Both the position numbers and the translations under genes were made by a program. 55,103 nt of DNA from Nitrospirota bacterium (lineage in GTDB: Bacteria > Nitrospirota > Thermodesulfovibrionia > Thermodesulfovibrionales > UBA1546): NCBI GenBank assembly GCA_021824065.1, contig JAKALU010000006.1:1-55103 (forward strand). The letters are read 5' to 3'. Of the stretch, positions 16,803-24,286 are shown piece after piece; the first letter of the stretch is position 1, and the number at the start of each line of letters is the position of its first letter. The notes beneath the pieces are model-generated. The model did no database searches. It had not been told where the DNA came from and saw nothing but the letters and a program-made list of their open reading frames with translations.

Positions 16803-18773
16803 ATGAAAAATTTTCTTGAAGAAGCTGCAAATCAAAATCATCCGTTGAGGATACTGAAAGATTTTCTTGATCGCGAAGAATCCTTCGAGAAGAGCAAGTT
16901 ATATAATCAGATGCGTTTTGTTGGTTATGTTTTGGAAATAGGGTATGGTGAAGTATGTATTATTACAAGCGATCCCTATAAAGTTAATGTCGGTGGAATA
17001 CCAAGAAATTCATTATTAATTATGTGTCCAGCGAGTTTTGAAAGCGATGGGAAATCAATCCCACCGCATTTCACTTTGTTAAGAGTACTCGATACTGCTC
17101 CGACTCCGCTAAAGACAGAAGTTCAACAAACCTATTTCGAATTACAGAAAAAATCTATGCCTGAGTTAGATATTTTTACACAAAGCGAACTTCAATGGGG
17201 TGCGTTGAAGACAGGTGTTTTAGGAATGTTCTATCCTCATCCTGAAAAACTTGATACTGTTGAATTCTCAGGAGATTTGAACAATTATGTTAGTGCCCAC
17301 AAGTATAAAATCTATGCTCCAGATGACGCATTACTTAATTTGGTAACTAACTCTATGGTGACTGATAAGAACCGCTTTCTAATTGGCAAGCTTAGATTAA
17401 CAGAATGCCGCTTGCCCTTGCCTGACAAAAAACTTCCTGATGTGAATGTTTATTTATCCACTATAGATTTTATGGGTTGCAGAACAGCGATGTTCGGTAA
17501 AACAAGGCTGGGGAAGAGTAATGTCGTAAAGCTGATTGCGCAAAGTTTAATTGAAACTACCAAAGACTCAAATAATGTTGGACAGTTAATATTTGACATT
17601 AACGGTGAGTATGCTAATGATAATCCGCAAGATGATAATTTCTCAATTAGAAGTGCTTATCCTGATAGATGTGTTGTTTATGCTTTAACAAAAAAAGAGA
17701 AAACCCCCTCCAAGCCTTTAAAACTTGATTTTTATGAGCACCCAGATAGTTCTCATAAGATTATTGCTACTTTACTACGAGAAGCAGGTAGGAATTCTGT
17801 TTATATTGAAAGATTCTTATCAGTCGATATACCAAGTATAGCGAGTTTGGCCGAATTAGGTCCGGGAGATAGAAACAGGGCAGAAAGAAAAATATTAATC
17901 TATTGGGCAATTCTAAATAAAGCTGGTTTTAATGCTGATGAAGCAAAACTGAAGGCAAAATTAAGTTTTGACCCGGAACTCAATAAAGAAGCAATGGAAA
18001 AAGTTTTTGGGACTGATCAATCTAAATGGATAAAGCCTAAGAGCCTTGATGACTTGAGAAATTATTTTGAGAAAGTCTCATCTGCGGATAGAGCGAGCAA
18101 ACTCCCGAGTTCAACAAAAGGAAAGAATTTATTTGATGCTGATGATGAGGCATTATTCTTTTTTCTTCAGCCAAGTTCAACTGTAAGTGCCGGCCCCGCA
18201 TTACTACAAAATATCAGAATATATCATGATCTAAAGGCAGGAAACTTTATTGAAGAAATATTGAGTTTTTTAGACAAAGGGAGAACAATTATCCTTGATC
18301 TTGGGAATGCTAATGAAGAAGTAATGCAATATTTTTCAAGGGAATTATCAAATGCAGTTTTTAGACATCAGACCAACAAATTTACAAACAATGCTCTTGG
18401 TAATCATTTTGTTCAATTATATTTTGAAGAAGCCCACAATCTCTTCAAAGATAATGATACCAGTGAAGAAACGAGAATTTATCGGAGATTCGCGAAGGAG
18501 GGAGCTAAATACCATATTGGAATGGTTTATTCAACGCAATCACCAACCACCATTAATTCAGACCTGTTGGCGCAAACTGAAAACTTTTTTATTGCTCATC
18601 TCGCCTCGCAAGATGATGTTAATAGACTGGCAAAAGTCAATGTAGCTTATGACAGTTTAAAAGAAGATATTATGAATGCCAAAACACAAGGATATATCAG
18701 AATGCTTACACGGTCACATAGATTTGTTATTTCCATGCAGGCATTGAAATTTACTCCTCCAAAAGCAGGCTAA
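16803..18773 (+). CDS. HerA-like ATPase / DNA translocase
   Basis: The 656-residue protein fits the HerA/DUF87 ATPase family. An N-terminal beta-rich region (about 38-215), where HAS-barrel domains occur, precedes the P-loop FGKTRLGKSN (231-240), then LIFDINGEYA (263-271), TIILDLGN, and the Walker B-type YFEEAHNLF with paired glutamates. The late segment KEGAKYHIGMVYSTQSPTTINSDLLAQTENFFIAHL matches the sensor/arginine-finger region. HerA forms a hexameric DNA-pumping ring that feeds DNA to NurA nuclease in archaea; bacterial relatives occur in anti-phage systems. It lies 2 bases from the methylase and the NurA-like gene. Confidence 0.88.
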   Translation: MKNFLEEAANQNHPLRILKDFLDREESFEKSKLYNQMRFVGYVLEIGYGEVCIITSDPYKVNVGGIPRNSLLIMCPASFESDGKSIPPHFTLLRVLDTAPTPLKTEVQQTYFELQKKSMPELDIFTQSELQWGALKTGVLGMFYPHPEKLDTVEFSGDLNNYVSAHKYKIYAPDDALLNLVTNSMVTDKNRFLIGKLRLTECRLPLPDKKLPDVNVYLSTIDFMGCRTAMFGKTRLGKSNVVKLIAQSLIETTKDSNNVGQLIFDINGEYANDNPQDDNFSIRSAYPDRCVVYALTKKEKTPSKPLKLDFYEHPDSSHKIIATLLREAGRNSVYIERFLSVDIPSIASLAELGPGDRNRAERKILIYWAILNKAGFNADEAKLKAKLSFDPELNKEAMEKVFGTDQSKWIKPKSLDDLRNYFEKVSSADRASKLPSSTKGKNLFDADDEALFFFLQPSSTVSAGPALLQNIRIYHDLKAGNFIEEILSFLDKGRTIILDLGNANEEVMQYFSRELSNAVFRHQTNKFTNNALGNHFVQLYFEEAHNLFKDNDTSEETRIYRRFAKEGAKYHIGMVYSTQSPTTINSDLLAQTENFFIAHLASQDDVNRLAKVNVAYDSLKEDIMNAKTQGYIRMLTRSHRFVISMQALKFTPPKAG

Positions 18774-18775
18774 TA

Positions 18776-20107
18776 ATGCCATATCTAAAAGGAACAAGGC
18801 TTCCAGGGGAAAGAGCCAGTAAATTAGGACATTTAGAGGTTATAAAAAGCCCTTTGGTCCAGAAACTCTGTAAAAATTTTGAGGATCCAGAATCCTTACC
18901 TGAAACTTCTAACCCAGTTTGGCAGAGTCTTCCAGAGACTGGCGAAGAATTAAAGATAATTTTTTCATCAGACGGCTCTTTTCAGACCATAGAGGCAAAG
19001 CAACCACCATATAAAGCAGTAACTTTTGTTAAAACAGCACTTCTTAAAGTTGATCAATACGCTATTTCTAAGCTCGACAAGGAATCACCAAATCCCTTTG
19101 CAATCAGGGATATGATGAAAAGTTCTGCTTTGTTTCATGCTACAGCCTTTCCTTTAAGACATGTCGCGATTCCAGAAAAAACAATTTACCAAACAGTAAG
19201 AGAAATAATTTTTGAGTCCGTCAAAGATATGGGCTTGGATGATGCCCTTGATGGTGCTATGATGGAAACTCTTAAATGGATTGCCTATGAGAAGTGGAAT
19301 CCGAAGCCGAAAAATGCTCTTGAAGAGTTTGGATGTCCGCATTGTCATCAAAATGTTGCTACGCTTCCTTATGATCAGGAAAAAGGAAACTGTCCACAGT
19401 GCAAGGGTGAGATTTTTATTACAGACATGTTTGGATTACATCTAAATATGCAAGAAGATTTTGCCCCGAACCAAGTCGCATCTGATTATATGTCAGTCAG
19501 TGAGACATTAATGATTTTTACCCCCATCCGTTATTTTTGGGAAAAGAATAAAGAAGTATTAAAAAACTGCTTAATGGTTAAAGATGGTCCGCTGGCACTC
19601 AGAGCTACTTTAGCCAAGCTCTCTATACCGATTAGAAATTTTTTCAAATTTGCAAAAGAAAAGGGGATAGAGGTAGCAATGATTGGTCAGGAAAAAACTG
19701 GCGCTTTTGTTGATCATTTACATTTGATTGGCGATAAAGCACCTTCAGGTTCAATCTTTATCCCCAATAATTCATATATCAGGGCAGAAATTCAACATTC
19801 AAACTTTTCTGGAATATATGGCTCGGATACAAACTACGGGGCAAAAGTGTTTGTAAAGTACAATAATTATCATAAAATGGTCATTAATGTCCCAACAGGT
19901 GAAAGAGGAGAATTTGTTGAAAATCCAGCCGTTGATAAACTGATTGCTATTAGAAAAATTATTGCAACTCTCCCAAAAATTTTAAGCAACCGACACGAAG
20001 GCGCACTATTACCGATCGAATTAGCAAATGGCATAGCCTCGTTATCTACATATCCGTCTGCAAAAGCATTGGAACTGTTTTCAGGAGAATTGGTAAAAAA
20101 AGAATAA
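18776..20107 (+). CDS. NurA-like nuclease with inserted zinc ribbon
   Basis: The 443-residue partner of the HerA-like ATPase. NurA nucleases use two aspartates, in an early (V/S)DGS motif and a late KDGP motif. Here IIFSSDGS has D66 and LMVKDGPLALRA has D270, in the right order. Between them is a four-cysteine zinc ribbon (C187, C190, C206, C209), absent from classical archaeal NurA. The C-terminal part has QHSNFSGIYGSDTNYG, also reminiscent of NurA. Odd: the frame stops just after a run of seven A, while the alternative frame continues 22 codons to an ATGA overlap with the next gene, so the true C-terminus may be longer (see findings). The assignment rests on motifs plus the HerA neighbour. 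Confidence 0.75.
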   Translation: MPYLKGTRLPGERASKLGHLEVIKSPLVQKLCKNFEDPESLPETSNPVWQSLPETGEELKIIFSSDGSFQTIEAKQPPYKAVTFVKTALLKVDQYAISKLDKESPNPFAIRDMMKSSALFHATAFPLRHVAIPEKTIYQTVREIIFESVKDMGLDDALDGAMMETLKWIAYEKWNPKPKNALEEFGCPHCHQNVATLPYDQEKGNCPQCKGEIFITDMFGLHLNMQEDFAPNQVASDYMSVSETLMIFTPIRYFWEKNKEVLKNCLMVKDGPLALRATLAKLSIPIRNFFKFAKEKGIEVAMIGQEKTGAFVDHLHLIGDKAPSGSIFIPNNSYIRAEIQHSNFSGIYGSDTNYGAKVFVKYNNYHKMVINVPTGERGEFVENPAVDKLIAIRKIIATLPKILSNRHEGALLPIELANGIASLSTYPSAKALELFSGELVKKE

Positions 20108-20171
20108 AGAAGACAGGCTGCTTTATTCAGAATAGCGCGGAAGAGATTGAGATAGTAGAGGGCAACGGGAA

Positions 20172-21128
20172 ATGAATAAAGACTTGTTCGGGCAGAAAAC
20201 CAGAAAAGCTTCATCTATTAAATTGAAACTTTTCTGCGATGAATCAGGTTCAAAAGATTGGCTTTATATAGGCGTCATGATAGTGCCAGAGAAAATTGAA
20301 CCTTTGTTTTTGCAGGAACTATTGAATATGCGCTGCGGACATCCGGAGGGCGATAAGATTTGGGGGCAGTGCTCTGATGAATGTCAAAGACATAAGCATA
20401 ATAATACTGAGGTGCATTATAGCGATATTGAGAAATCTAAGGATAAGTATTTTATCGCTGAAAAGTGGCTCAATTATTTGTTAAACGATGGCAACAAAAT
20501 CTATTTCTATATTTTAGGAATTGACCTAAGGAAATTAGATAAAGCTCAGTTTGGCACACAAAGACAGGCTAACAATATTTATAACAGGTTCTTTAGGACA
20601 GCTATTCTAAAATCTGTCAAGTCATATTTTCACAATTACAGTTCAATAACCATTGAGAAAATCTTTCATGACAAGAATAAAGCCCTTGAGACCGATCTGC
20701 ATTTTCCCTGGCACTCAATTTTTTATATAGGCAATCGGGATGATAAGGTCAGGTTTACTTCCAATAAGATCTCATTCATCAATTCTGACCATAGAAAATC
20801 CAAGAACCCATATTCTAATTTCATTCAATTCATAGACCTACTATTAGGATGCATCAATAATTGCCTTGATCATATATCAAAAAATGCAGATAAAGAAGCC
20901 CTCGCAGAGAAGAGTCTACCGTTAATTGAGCGGCTTATAGAGAAACCGAACAATAAAAATAGCTCATATAAATATGTCGGTCGACAGAAAATAGATTTTT
21001 TCCCTAAACATAATTTAAGCAGCTTGGATGAAAAATCATTAGAGTTTAGATATAGGAAAATGGATTCCTTTTATCACAAGAGGGTTCTTCAGTTAAAAAA
21101 TAAAAATCAGTTATCATTGTCATGTTAA
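20172..21128 (+). CDS. DUF3800 family protein
   Basis: The 318 residues begin with the DUF3800 hallmark FCDESGSKDWLYIGVMIVP (acidic D23-E24), have a conserved middle (IYNRFFRTAILKSVKSYF, TIEKIFHDKN), and a later QFIDLLLGCINN helix with an acidic residue. This suggests the RNase H-like fold proposed for the family. DUF3800 genes recur in defence islands, but their activity is not established. It is the last gene of the methylase-HerA-NurA run. The C-terminus is Lys/Asn-rich. Confidence 0.8.
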   Translation: MNKDLFGQKTRKASSIKLKLFCDESGSKDWLYIGVMIVPEKIEPLFLQELLNMRCGHPEGDKIWGQCSDECQRHKHNNTEVHYSDIEKSKDKYFIAEKWLNYLLNDGNKIYFYILGIDLRKLDKAQFGTQRQANNIYNRFFRTAILKSVKSYFHNYSSITIEKIFHDKNKALETDLHFPWHSIFYIGNRDDKVRFTSNKISFINSDHRKSKNPYSNFIQFIDLLLGCINNCLDHISKNADKEALAEKSLPLIERLIEKPNNKNSSYKYVGRQKIDFFPKHNLSSLDEKSLEFRYRKMDSFYHKRVLQLKNKNQLSLSC

Positions 21129-21136
21129 GCATAAAG

Positions 21137-21223
21137 ATGGGTAAGTCCCGTCATCCCTCGCGCAGAGGCAAGAAGATTGAGATTGTGAAGGGGAGGGGCA
21201 AAAGGTTGCAGACTGTTATATAA
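21137..21223 (+). CDS. Possible small basic ORF
   Basis: A 28-codon frame (MGKSRHPSRRGKKIEIVKGRG and onward) between the DUF3800 gene and the antitoxin. Its first part (KSRHPSRRGKKI) resembles the translation of the near-repeat after the toxin gene (KPHHPSGRGREI, 21877-21918). No ribosome site is visible. It may be a gene remnant copied on both sides of the toxin-antitoxin pair. Confidence 0.2.
   Translation: MGKSRHPSRRGKKIEIVKGRGKRLQTVI
21143..21168 (+). repeat. Near-direct repeat left of the toxin-antitoxin pair
   Basis: A 26-base segment matching 21877-21902 at 22 positions (AAG-CCC-TCATCCCTC-GCAGAGG). It contains a small CCTC/GAGG hairpin. Confidence 0.6.
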
Positions 21224-21253
21224 TAAACTTAGCAAGGCTTCTGGAGGTGTGAC

Positions 21254-21481
21254 ATGAAGGAATTTAAAAGAATAACATTCAATAAGGAGATTATGGGCGG
21301 GCAGGCGTGCATAAGAGGTATGAGAATACCTGTCTCCCTGATAATAAACCTTGTTGCTAATGGAATGGCTACCGAGGAAATAATCAAGGAATACCCAGAC
21401 CTTGAACCTGAAGATATAAAAGAAGCCCTGCAATATGGCTCTTGGCTTGCTAAAGAGGAACTGCACCCTGCGCTTAATTAA
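21254..21481 (+). CDS. DUF433 family antitoxin
   Basis: The 75-residue DUF433 protein shows the typical I-x-F-(N)-x-x-x-x-x-G-G-Q-A-C-I-R-G-x-R-(I/V)-(P) pattern (MGGQACIRGMRIPVSLII), followed by the winged-helix-like tail MATEEIIKEYPDLEPEDIKEAL. These small proteins are the antitoxin partners of PIN-like DUF5615 toxins and probably bind their own promoter. A GGAGGTG ribosome site precedes the ATG. The toxin gene starts 5 bases downstream. Confidence 0.88.
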   Translation: MKEFKRITFNKEIMGGQACIRGMRIPVSLIINLVANGMATEEIIKEYPDLEPEDIKEALQYGSWLAKEELHPALN

Positions 21482-21486
21482 ACAGC

Positions 21487-21849
21487 ATGAAATTTATCGC
21501 TGACATGGGCATTTCCCAGACAACGGTTAACTGGCTGAAAAAACAGGGTTTTGACGCCATACATGCCAGAGATTCAAAAATGCATCGTGCGTCGGATACC
21601 GAAATTGTTAAAAAGGCACGGAAAGAAAAGCGAATAGTCCTTACCTGCGACCTTGATTTTGGAGATATTGTTTCTGCTTCCGGTGGGAAAAGTCCCAGTG
21701 TAATCATCTTTAGGCTTGAGAATGAAACTCCGGGCAATGTGAATAGGAGATTAAAGCAGGTCTTGAAAGAATCCTCAGAAGAGTTGACCAAAGGCGCTAT
21801 AATTAGTGTTGAGGAAACAAGACACCGGGTTAGACCACTTCCCTTATAA
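21487..21849 (+). CDS. DUF5615 PIN-like toxin
   Basis: The 120 residues form a small PIN-fold ribonuclease. The early aspartate (MKFIADMGIS), the DSKMHRASDTEIVKKARKEKRIVLTCDLDFGDIV region with the catalytic D-x-D-F, and the late IISVEETRHRVRPLP strand are standard for DUF5615 toxins, which are thought to cleave RNA when released from the DUF433 partner. The pair is flanked by near-direct repeats (21143 and 21877) and sits at the right edge of the accessory island, just before leuB. Confidence 0.88.
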   Translation: MKFIADMGISQTTVNWLKKQGFDAIHARDSKMHRASDTEIVKKARKEKRIVLTCDLDFGDIVSASGGKSPSVIIFRLENETPGNVNRRLKQVLKESSEELTKGAIISVEETRHRVRPLPL

Positions 21850-21876
21850 GACACACTTAGAAAAAGAAAAACGGAC

Positions 21877-21902
21877 AAGCCCCATCATCCCTCTGGCAGA
21901 GG
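21877..21902 (+). repeat. Near-direct repeat right of the toxin-antitoxin pair
   Basis: Matches 21143-21168 at 22 of 26 positions. It includes a CCCTC-TGGCA-GAGGG hairpin that could act weakly in termination, though no T-run follows directly. Confidence 0.55.
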
Positions 21903-21915
21903 GCGGGAAATATAA

Positions 21916-21945
21916 TTGTTTTTCTGCAATACAAATCCGTATAAT
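21916..21945 (+). promoter_or_regulatory. Candidate promoter and structured leader of leuB
   Basis: TATAAT at 21940-21945 with a weak TTGTTT 18 bases upstream. The leader to 22008 contains a bulged hairpin (CCCC...AGAAAGG-AG-CCTTCT...GGGG, about 21958-21992) and then a strong ribosome site (AAGGAGAG) before the leuB ATG. This would give leuB its own expression despite separation from leuD. Confidence 0.45.
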
Positions 21946-22008
21946 ATCTGGAGTTTACCCCATTATAGAAAGGAGCCTTCTAACGGGGTTTAGCTAAGGA
22001 GAGTTATC

Positions 22009-23073
22009 ATGAAATCTTACAACATTGCAGTCATCCCGGGTGACGGGACAGGGCCTGAGGTTATAGCCGAAGGGATTAAGGTATTAAATGCAGCATCCGA
22101 GAAATTTGGCTTTAAACTCAACCTTACTTATTACGATTTTGGAGGGGACAGATATTTAAAGACAGGAGAGGTTCTGCCTGAGAATGCGGTCTCCGAACTG
22201 AAAAAGCACGATGCAATTTATCTCGGAGCAATAGGCCATCCTGATGTAAAACCAGGTATTCTTGAAAAAGGCATACTCTTAAGATTGCGTTTTGAGCTTG
22301 ACCAGTATATCAACCTGAGACCTGTAAAATTATATCCCGGTGTTGACTGCCCTTTGAAAGATAAAAAGCCTGAGCATATAGATTTTGTTGTAGTGAGAGA
22401 GAACACAGAGGGGCTTTACGCAGGTGCAGGAGGAGTTTTGAAAAAAGGCACCCCTGATGAGGTTGCTGTTCAGGAATCAATAAATACGAGGAAAGGTGTT
22501 GAGCGGTGCATAAGGTATGCATTTGAATACTGCAAAAAAAGAAACAAGATGAAAAAGCTCACTCTCTGTGGAAAGACTAATGTTCTTACCTTTGCATTTG
22601 ATTTGTGGGAGAGGACATTTTATGAGGTCGCAAAGGAATATCCTGATATAAAGGTTGACTACGCACATGTTGATGCAATAACCATGTGGTTTGTGAAAAA
22701 CCCCGAGTGGTTTGATGTAATAGTTACTGACAATATGTTTGGGGATATCATTACTGATTTAGGGGCAATGATACAGGGCGGCATGGGCATCGCTGCTGGA
22801 GGAAATATAAACCCTCAGGGAGTTTCCATGTTCGAGCCAATCGGAGGTTCAGCGCCAAAATATAAGGGCAAGAATGTGATTAACCCTCTCGCTGCAATAT
22901 GCGCTGGAGGCATGATGCTTGAATATCTGGGAGAAGAAAAGGCGGGTAAGACCATAGAGAATTCAGTGATGGAAGTCACAGGGAAAAAGCTTAAGAGCCT
23001 TGCAGCGGGACAGATGGGCTATTCCACTACTGAAGTTGGAGATATGGTAGCTGGTTATGTGGAAGGATATTAA
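22009..23073 (+). CDS. leuB: 3-isopropylmalate dehydrogenase (isocitrate/isopropylmalate family)
   Basis: NAD-dependent decarboxylating dehydrogenase of 354 residues. It has [14 protein letters not shown], the substrate loop [21 protein letters not shown] with three arginines, [12 protein letters not shown] with the conserved tyrosine region, the metal-binding [16 protein letters not shown], and the nucleotide-binding [13 protein letters not shown]. The [14 protein letters not shown] form fits the leuB group found beside short leuD genes, and the leuD upstream supports leucine synthesis. Homoisocitrate, isocitrate or tartrate dehydrogenases are related alternatives that motifs alone cannot fully exclude. 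Confidence 0.85.
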   Translation: MKSYNIAVIPGDGTGPEVIAEGIKVLNAASEKFGFKLNLTYYDFGGDRYLKTGEVLPENAVSELKKHDAIYLGAIGHPDVKPGILEKGILLRLRFELDQYINLRPVKLYPGVDCPLKDKKPEHIDFVVVRENTEGLYAGAGGVLKKGTPDEVAVQESINTRKGVERCIRYAFEYCKKRNKMKKLTLCGKTNVLTFAFDLWERTFYEVAKEYPDIKVDYAHVDAITMWFVKNPEWFDVIVTDNMFGDIITDLGAMIQGGMGIAAGGNINPQGVSMFEPIGGSAPKYKGKNVINPLAAICAGGMMLEYLGEEKAGKTIENSVMEVTGKKLKSLAAGQMGYSTTEVGDMVAGYVEGY

Positions 23074-23185
23074 CTCAAATAATGAAGACATCGATCAAAA
23101 AATTATTTAGCTATGCAGGATGAATTTTTTCGCAATTCCGATATGTATCGAGGCGTTAACCAGAATACATCTTTCAGGTAAATAA

Positions 23186-23869
23186 ATGGGAATCGAAAAC
23201 AGAAAACAGAAAAGAATACCTTTCACGCAGCAGATCCTTATAAATAACTCCATAATGTTGAATGCCATTGATATAAGCGAAGGCGGCGTATATGTGCATA
23301 CAGACAGGATATTCCCCAGTGGAAATATTCTTAATGTCTCCATATCTATGGGGGTACAAAAACTCAATCTCAAAGCACGTGTACAGCACTGTCAGGAAGG
23401 AATAGGCATGGGGCTTCAGTTTATAGACCTGAGTCCGGAACAGGAGGCTGGACTCAAAAACCTTTTAACAGAACTTGAGACAAAGACATCTGTCACAACC
23501 AAGAAGAGAATCCTTATTGTTGATGATACTGATGCAGTAAGGAGAATGAATAAAAGCAGGCTGATTCTTGATGGCTTCACTGTGCTTGAGGCAAGGAACG
23601 GGGTAGAGGCAGTAAAGATACTTCAAGCAGAGCATCTGGATCTGGTTGTGCTCGACCTTTATATGGAGCCCATGGATGGTTTTAAGCTCACAGCCCTAAT
23701 CAGGCAAATGCCGCAGCATAAAGATATCCCGATAATAGTATTTTCAGCGCGCAGCACACCTGAGGTGATAGAACAGGCCATGAATGTTGGAGCAGATGTA
23801 TTTCTTGTTAAAATGACAACCTCGCCTATAAAGTTGAGCGAGAATGTTAAGGCTCTATTAAAGAGGTAG
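23186..23869 (+). CDS. PilZ domain plus response-regulator receiver protein
   Basis: The 227 residues form two domains. An N-terminal PilZ domain (about 4-95) has the c-di-GMP-binding RKQKR (6-10) and DISEGG (29-34) motifs. A C-terminal receiver domain (about 107-226) has acidic D113/D114, the phosphate-accepting D157 in VVLDLYMEP, and the late lysine in FLVKM. It would integrate c-di-GMP with phosphorelay input, without an output domain. No sensor kinase is nearby. The previous intergenic gap (23074-23185) shows nothing clear. Confidence 0.88.
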   Translation: MGIENRKQKRIPFTQQILINNSIMLNAIDISEGGVYVHTDRIFPSGNILNVSISMGVQKLNLKARVQHCQEGIGMGLQFIDLSPEQEAGLKNLLTELETKTSVTTKKRILIVDDTDAVRRMNKSRLILDGFTVLEARNGVEAVKILQAEHLDLVVLDLYMEPMDGFKLTALIRQMPQHKDIPIIVFSARSTPEVIEQAMNVGADVFLVKMTTSPIKLSENVKALLKR

Positions 23870-23874
23870 GGACA

Positions 23875-24264
23875 ATGCTTCCTTCAGATATTGAGAGACT
23901 GATAAGAGAGGCAAAAGAGGCAAAAAAAAAGGCGATTGCACCATATTCAGGGTTTAGAGTAGGCGCTGCCCTGATGACCGGCAAAGGAAAGATATATCAT
24001 GGGTGTAACATTGAAAACCCTTCTCTGATGTTAAGTTTTTGTGCTGAGAGGGCTGCTCTTATAAATGCCCTTGTGAAAGGTGAAAAGGTATTTAAGGCAA
24101 TGGCGATAGTGTCAGATAACGGAGATTATTGTTTCCCATGCGGTGCTTGCAGGCAGATGATCGCTGAGTTTACGCCTGATGTTGAGATATATCTCATATC
24201 TGATAAGGGGATTAAAAAGTTCTCTATACCTGAACTTTTCCCTTACCCTTTTAAGAGATTGTGA
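23875..24264 (+). CDS. cdd: Cytidine deaminase
   Basis: The 129-residue pyrimidine-salvage enzyme converts cytidine to uridine. Zinc and catalytic motifs are clear: SGFRVGAAL, GCNIENPS, CAERAAL with the catalytic glutamate, and FPCGACRQ. The length is that of tetrameric Cdd proteins. It begins 5 bases after the PilZ-receiver gene. Confidence 0.93.
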   Translation: MLPSDIERLIREAKEAKKKAIAPYSGFRVGAALMTGKGKIYHGCNIENPSLMLSFCAERAALINALVKGEKVFKAMAIVSDNGDYCFPCGACRQMIAEFTPDVEIYLISDKGIKKFSIPELFPYPFKRL

Positions 24265-24286
24265 AGAAGAGTTAAAATCTTGGTGA

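Noticed and set aside
18352-18645. 97-codon frame inside the HerA-like gene
   Set aside because: Same strand, other frame, and the HerA-like motifs EEAHNLF and STQSPT in the main frame show that one is coding.
16803-20107. HerA/NurA pair as an ordinary DNA repair module
   Set aside because: In archaea the pair sits with rad50/mre11, which are absent here. The methylase, DUF3800 and toxin neighbours and the A+T-rich composition fit defence better, though repair is not excluded.
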